A program made the position numbers and the translations under genes. Below, one piece after another: positions 4,739 to 7,724 of a DNA stretch of 7,724 bases (the first letter of the stretch is position 1; every line of letters starts with the position of its first letter). Origin of the DNA: Candidatus Limivicinus faecipullorum (GTDB taxonomy: Bacteria; Bacillota; Clostridia; Oscillospirales; Oscillospiraceae); NCBI GenBank assembly GCA_018711755.1, contig DVHY01000092.1:1-7724 (forward strand). The letters run 5' to 3'. The notes under the pieces are model-generated. The model saw nothing but the letters and a program-made list of their open reading frames with translations, searched no databases and was not told the DNA's origin.

Positions 4739-6319
4739 ATGAGAGAGTTTCTGAAAAAATATTCCGCCCCGGCCCTGATGTTTCTCATCGTGGCCGCCGT
4801 TTGTCTCATGTTCAGCTGCCGCAAAAGCGGCATGTTCATCGACGAGATATATACCTACGGCCTCTCCAACAGCAGCTACGCCGCCTATATCACCGACGTG
4901 AAGGGGGGCAGCGCCCTGGGCCAAATCATCACCAGGGAGGAGCTTTTCGACTATGTGGCCGTCACCGACGGCGAGGGCTTTGACTTTGGCTCGGTGTACT
5001 ACAACCAGACCCAGGACGTTCACCCGCCCCTCTATTACTGGCTGTTCAACATGGTCTCCTCCCTCTTCCCCAACACCTTCAGCAAGTGGACTGGCCTGGG
5101 GCTGGACTTCGTGATATACATGCTCACCCTGCTGTGCCTCTACAAGCTGCTGATGCGGCTCTTTTCCAGCCGGGATATCGCCTCGGCGGGAGTGATACTC
5201 TACGGGCTGTGCCTGCTGGGCATGTCTACCATGCTGATGATTCGCATGTATGTGCTGCTGACTCTCCTGTCGGTGCTGCTGGCATACCTGGTGGTCCGGC
5301 TGATGGAGCGGTTCAATCCCCGGCTCTGCCCCCTCATCGCCCTGTGCATCCTGGCCGGGCTCATGACCCAGTACTACTTCGTGTTCTATGCCTTCTTCCT
5401 CTGCGCCGCCTATGTGCTCTATGCCCTGATAAAAAAGCAGTACAAGGCCCTGCTGTGGTTTATACCCTGGGCCCTGGCGGGAGCCCTCTGCCTGCTGCTG
5501 GTCTTTCCCCAGTGCATCGACCAGCTCTTTGCGGACAAGCTGGTCTCCGGCGGCAACGCCATGGAGAACCTGGGGGACGTCTCCCAGTACCCCCAGCGGC
5601 TGATGTATTACTTCGCCGAGACCCGCCACGGATTGAAGGCCGCCATATATGTGACCATTATCGTCCTTATCGCCCTGGCCCTGCTGTTTAAAAACTTCCG
5701 CTCCGGGGCAAAGGAGGGCAAGCTCTGCTTTGAAGCTCTGGTCGTCGTCCTCCCCGCCTTTGTGGTCTTTCCGGTGGTGGCTATCATTTCCCCGGTAATG
5801 GACCAGAGATATATATACAACATCGTCCCCTTCTTTGTGGCGGCGGTGTGCCTGCTGCTGCACTGGGTGGAGATAAGCCTTCCGTCTCTGAAGCGGCCGT
5901 TTGTCTGGAAAAAGGCGGCGCTGCTGCTCATCTGCACCCTGGCCCTGTGGGAGGCCCGCTGCGCTCCGCCCCAGTACCTCTACCCGGAGTACGCCGGGTA
6001 TGACGCCCTGGTGGAGCAGCACGCCCAGGAGCCCTGCGTCTACTTTACCGACGACTACTTTGCCCCCATCACCCAGGACCTCTTGCAGCTGATGCATTTT
6101 GAGGACTTTTACGTCACCAACGACCAGGGCTATGAGCACATGCTGGATTACCTGGGGGACAGCGGCAGCTTCGTGGCCTATATAGACATCAGCGAATACT
6201 GGTCCAGCGGCTACAAGCCGGAGGAGATACTCTCCGGCATCGCCGCCCTGACCGATTACGACAGTGCGGAGCTGCTGTACCAGAACGGGCTCTCCGCCAC
6301 CTATGTTATCTCAAAGTGA
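4739..6319 (+). CDS. GT39/ArnT-like polytopic membrane glycosyltransferase (GT-C fold)
   Basis: A 526-residue integral membrane protein expected to transfer a sugar from a polyprenyl-phosphate donor to an acceptor on the outer face of the membrane. After the first span (about 9-27) comes FIDEIYTYGLSN (33-44), whose Asp35-Glu36 sits where GT-C enzymes keep their catalytic acidic residue. A loop of about 55 residues ends in QDVHPPLYYW (92-101), the HPPLYY signature of the GT39/PMT group. Further family-like features are IRMYVLL (168-174), TQYYFVFY (210-217) and DQRYIYNIVPFF (355-366). About ten hydrophobic segments extend to about 403, then a C-terminal soluble part of about 120 residues. It leads an operon with the GtrB-like and GtrA-like genes, 9 bases before the next start, which argues that GtrB supplies its lipid-linked sugar. 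It takes the place of YfhO or GtrC-type enzymes in other three-component systems. Sugar and acceptor are unknown. Confidence 0.88.
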   Translation: MREFLKKYSAPALMFLIVAAVCLMFSCRKSGMFIDEIYTYGLSNSSYAAYITDVKGGSALGQIITREELFDYVAVTDGEGFDFGSVYYNQTQDVHPPLYYWLFNMVSSLFPNTFSKWTGLGLDFVIYMLTLLCLYKLLMRLFSSRDIASAGVILYGLCLLGMSTMLMIRMYVLLTLLSVLLAYLVVRLMERFNPRLCPLIALCILAGLMTQYYFVFYAFFLCAAYVLYALIKKQYKALLWFIPWALAGALCLLLVFPQCIDQLFADKLVSGGNAMENLGDVSQYPQRLMYYFAETRHGLKAAIYVTIIVLIALALLFKNFRSGAKEGKLCFEALVVVLPAFVVFPVVAIISPVMDQRYIYNIVPFFVAAVCLLLHWVEISLPSLKRPFVWKKAALLLICTLALWEARCAPPQYLYPEYAGYDALVEQHAQEPCVYFTDDYFAPITQDLLQLMHFEDFYVTNDQGYEHMLDYLGDSGSFVAYIDISEYWSSGYKPEEILSGIAALTDYDSAELLYQNGLSATYVISK

Positions 6320-6328
6320 GGAATCCGT

Positions 6329-7258
6329 ATGCTTTCTGTTATTCTCCCCTCCTATAACGAGGAAAAAATGATCTCCATAGCGGCGGAGCGCCTTGCCGCC
6401 ATCCTTGAAGGCGCTGGTATCGACTATGAACTGCTTTTCGTGGACGACGGCTCCAAGGACTCCACCTGGCAGATGATAGAGCGCTCCGCCGAAAACAACA
6501 GCCATGTGGTGGGCATACACTTCAGCCGGAACTTTGGCAAGGAATCGGCCATGTTCGCCGGGCTGGAAAAGGCCCGGGGCGACTGCTGCGCCGTCATTGA
6601 CTGCGACCTGCAGCATCCCCCCGAGAAGCTGGTGGAGATGTACCGGCTCTGGGAACAGGGCTACGAGGTGGTGGAAGGCATCAAAGAGGACAGAGGCGAG
6701 GAGAGCGGCTTCCACCGCTTTGCCGCCAACAGCTTCTACGGCCTTATCAGCAGGGCCACCGGCATGGACATGTCCTCATCCTCGGACTTCAAGCTCCTGG
6801 ACCGGAAAGTGGTGGACACCCTCAACGCCATGCCGGAGAGGAACGTCTTCTTCCGGGCCCTGTCCTACTGGGTGGGCTACAGGCAGGCCAGCGTCAGCTA
6901 TAAAGTTCAGGAGCGCACCGCCGGGGAGAGCAAGTGGTCCACCCGCTCCCTCATAAAGTACGCTCTCACCAACATCTCCTCCTTCTCCTCCGCTCCCCTG
7001 CACATCGTCACGGCGCTGGGCTTTATAATGCTGGCCGTGGCGGTGGTGCTGGGCGTGACCGCTCTGGTGCAGAAGATATGCGGCGTGGCCCTGGGGGGCT
7101 TTACCACGGTGATACTGCTGCTGCTGTTTTCCAGCAGCCTTATAATGATAAGCCTGGGCATCATCGGCTACTACATTGCCCGCATCTATGACGAGATAAA
7201 GGGCCGCCCCCGCTACATCATTTCCAAGACCTGCGGAGAAAGTGAGAATAAGGCATGA
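6329..7258 (+). CDS. GtrB/DPM1-like polyprenyl-phosphate glycosyltransferase (GT2)
   Basis: A 309-residue GT-A fold family 2 enzyme that should transfer a hexose from a nucleotide sugar to undecaprenyl phosphate on the cytoplasmic face. The catalytic domain occupies about 1-215. It opens with VILPSYNEE (4-12), has FVDDGSKDST (37-46), the DXD-type metal site DCDLQHPPE (91-99), SSSDFKLLDRK (150-160) and GESKW (199-203), all typical of the CsbB/GtrB/DPM1 group. Two membrane spans follow (about 226-248 and 260-284), then the usual EIKGRPRYII tail (289-298). TGAGGAA overlapping the stop of the preceding gene serves as ribosome binding site before ATG at 6329. The stop overlaps the next gene by 4 bases. 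Family and reaction type are secure; whether glucose, GlcNAc, galactose or another sugar is used cannot be read from the sequence. Confidence 0.95.
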   Translation: MLSVILPSYNEEKMISIAAERLAAILEGAGIDYELLFVDDGSKDSTWQMIERSAENNSHVVGIHFSRNFGKESAMFAGLEKARGDCCAVIDCDLQHPPEKLVEMYRLWEQGYEVVEGIKEDRGEESGFHRFAANSFYGLISRATGMDMSSSSDFKLLDRKVVDTLNAMPERNVFFRALSYWVGYRQASVSYKVQERTAGESKWSTRSLIKYALTNISSFSSAPLHIVTALGFIMLAVAVVLGVTALVQKICGVALGGFTTVILLLLFSSSLIMISLGIIGYYIARIYDEIKGRPRYIISKTCGESENKA

Positions 7259-7683
7259 CAGATAAAATAAGAGAGCTGTGCGTCAAATACCGGGAGATAA
7301 TCGTCTACCTGATAGTGGGCGTGCTCACCACCATTTTCTCCTGGCTGGCCTGCTGGGTGGCCAAGTTCTTCCTGGACCCCACGGACACCATGCAGAACAA
7401 CATCATAAACACCATCGGCTGGGTGGCCGGCGTCTGCTTTGCCTACCCCCTGAACCGCAAGTGGGTCTTCCGCAGCGTGAACCCTCACATCTTCAAGGAA
7501 TTCTTTGAGTTTGCCGCCTCCCGGCTCTCCACCTGGGCCCTGGAGCTTGTCATCATGATGGTGACGGTGAACCTGCTGCACATGAGCTACTGGATAGCCA
7601 AGATATTCATAGCCGCCGTGCTGGTTACCATCCTCAACTATGTGTTCAGCAAGCTGCTGATATTCAGGAAGAAAAAGGATTGA
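7255..7683 (+). CDS. GtrA-family small membrane protein (putative lipid-linked sugar flippase)
   Basis: A 142-residue protein with four predicted membrane spans (about 14-34, 50-65, 94-110, 115-136), the usual size and shape of the GtrA/GtcA family. The family signatures PLNRKWVF (65-72) after the second span and NYVFSKLLIF (128-137) near the basic C-terminus (RKKKD) are both present. Members are thought to help move polyprenyl-phosphate sugar from the inner to the outer face of the membrane; direct biochemical proof is limited. The ATG overlaps the stop of the GtrB-like gene (ATGA), which implies coupled translation and equal supply of the two. It is last in the visible operon; the 41 bases after its stop show neither a terminator nor a further gene start. 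Confidence 0.94.
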   Translation: MTDKIRELCVKYREIIVYLIVGVLTTIFSWLACWVAKFFLDPTDTMQNNIINTIGWVAGVCFAYPLNRKWVFRSVNPHIFKEFFEFAASRLSTWALELVIMMVTVNLLHMSYWIAKIFIAAVLVTILNYVFSKLLIFRKKKD

Positions 7684-7724
7684 CCCCTGCTTTTACCGAA
7701 AAATTCAGGCTCCCGTGAAAATCA

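Noticed and set aside
4364..6139. 591-codon open frame on the minus strand opposite the GT-C gene
   Set aside because: It is antisense to a clear membrane glycosyltransferase and crosses the strong terminator at 4593-4642. The translation is low-complexity Gln/His/Gly/Val, typical of a reverse-strand shadow.
7684..7724. Possible terminator or next gene start at the right edge
   Set aside because: Only 41 bases remain, with no stem followed by T residues and no ribosome binding site with a start codon.

Overview
The window looks like chromosomal DNA from a GC-rich, low-mobility region of a Gram-positive anaerobe of the class Clostridia, most likely Oscillospiraceae-like. This assignment is inferred from several things: strong GGAGG-type ribosome binding sites, clean TTGACA/TATAAT promoters, a short (type 3) prolyl-tRNA synthetase without the editing insert, a DUF1700-like membrane protein, and a GtrA/GT2 surface glycosylation set. 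No phage, transposase, CRISPR or tRNA gene is visible.

Left part (1-1492). A bidirectional terminator is followed by rsmE (16S rRNA m3U1498 methyltransferase) on the minus strand with its own promoter. Facing away from it is a 48-codon gene on the plus strand (997-1143) with a TTG start and a strong ribosome binding site. Between this small gene and the convergent proS lie about 350 bases without a convincing gene. They are packed with six consecutive inverted repeats and look like a structured dispersed repeat or RNA.

Middle part (1493-4642). proS (minus) and an operon of two membrane-protein genes (plus) are transcribed divergently from two near-consensus promoters. A G-run-rich segment with a canonical G-quadruplex pattern lies between the promoters. 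The first operon gene encodes a DUF1700-like protein with an unusually long acidic linker. It has a perfect Shine-Dalgarno sequence but no ATG, GTG or TTG at the proper distance; the sequence points to an ATT start. The second gene encodes a 65-residue single-span membrane protein overlapping the first by 4 bases. A strong intrinsic terminator closes the operon.

Right part (4643-7724). A promoter drives a tightly packed operon. It holds a multi-span GT39/ArnT-like glycosyltransferase, a GtrB/DPM1-like GT2 polyprenyl-phosphate glycosyltransferase with two membrane spans, and a GtrA-family small membrane protein (putative flippase). Together they form a complete three-component surface glycosylation system: GtrB charges the lipid carrier with a sugar in the cytoplasm, GtrA is thought to help it cross the membrane, and the GT-C enzyme moves the sugar onto an extracytoplasmic acceptor. 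The sugar and acceptor cannot be read from the sequence. The last 41 bases hold nothing recognisable.
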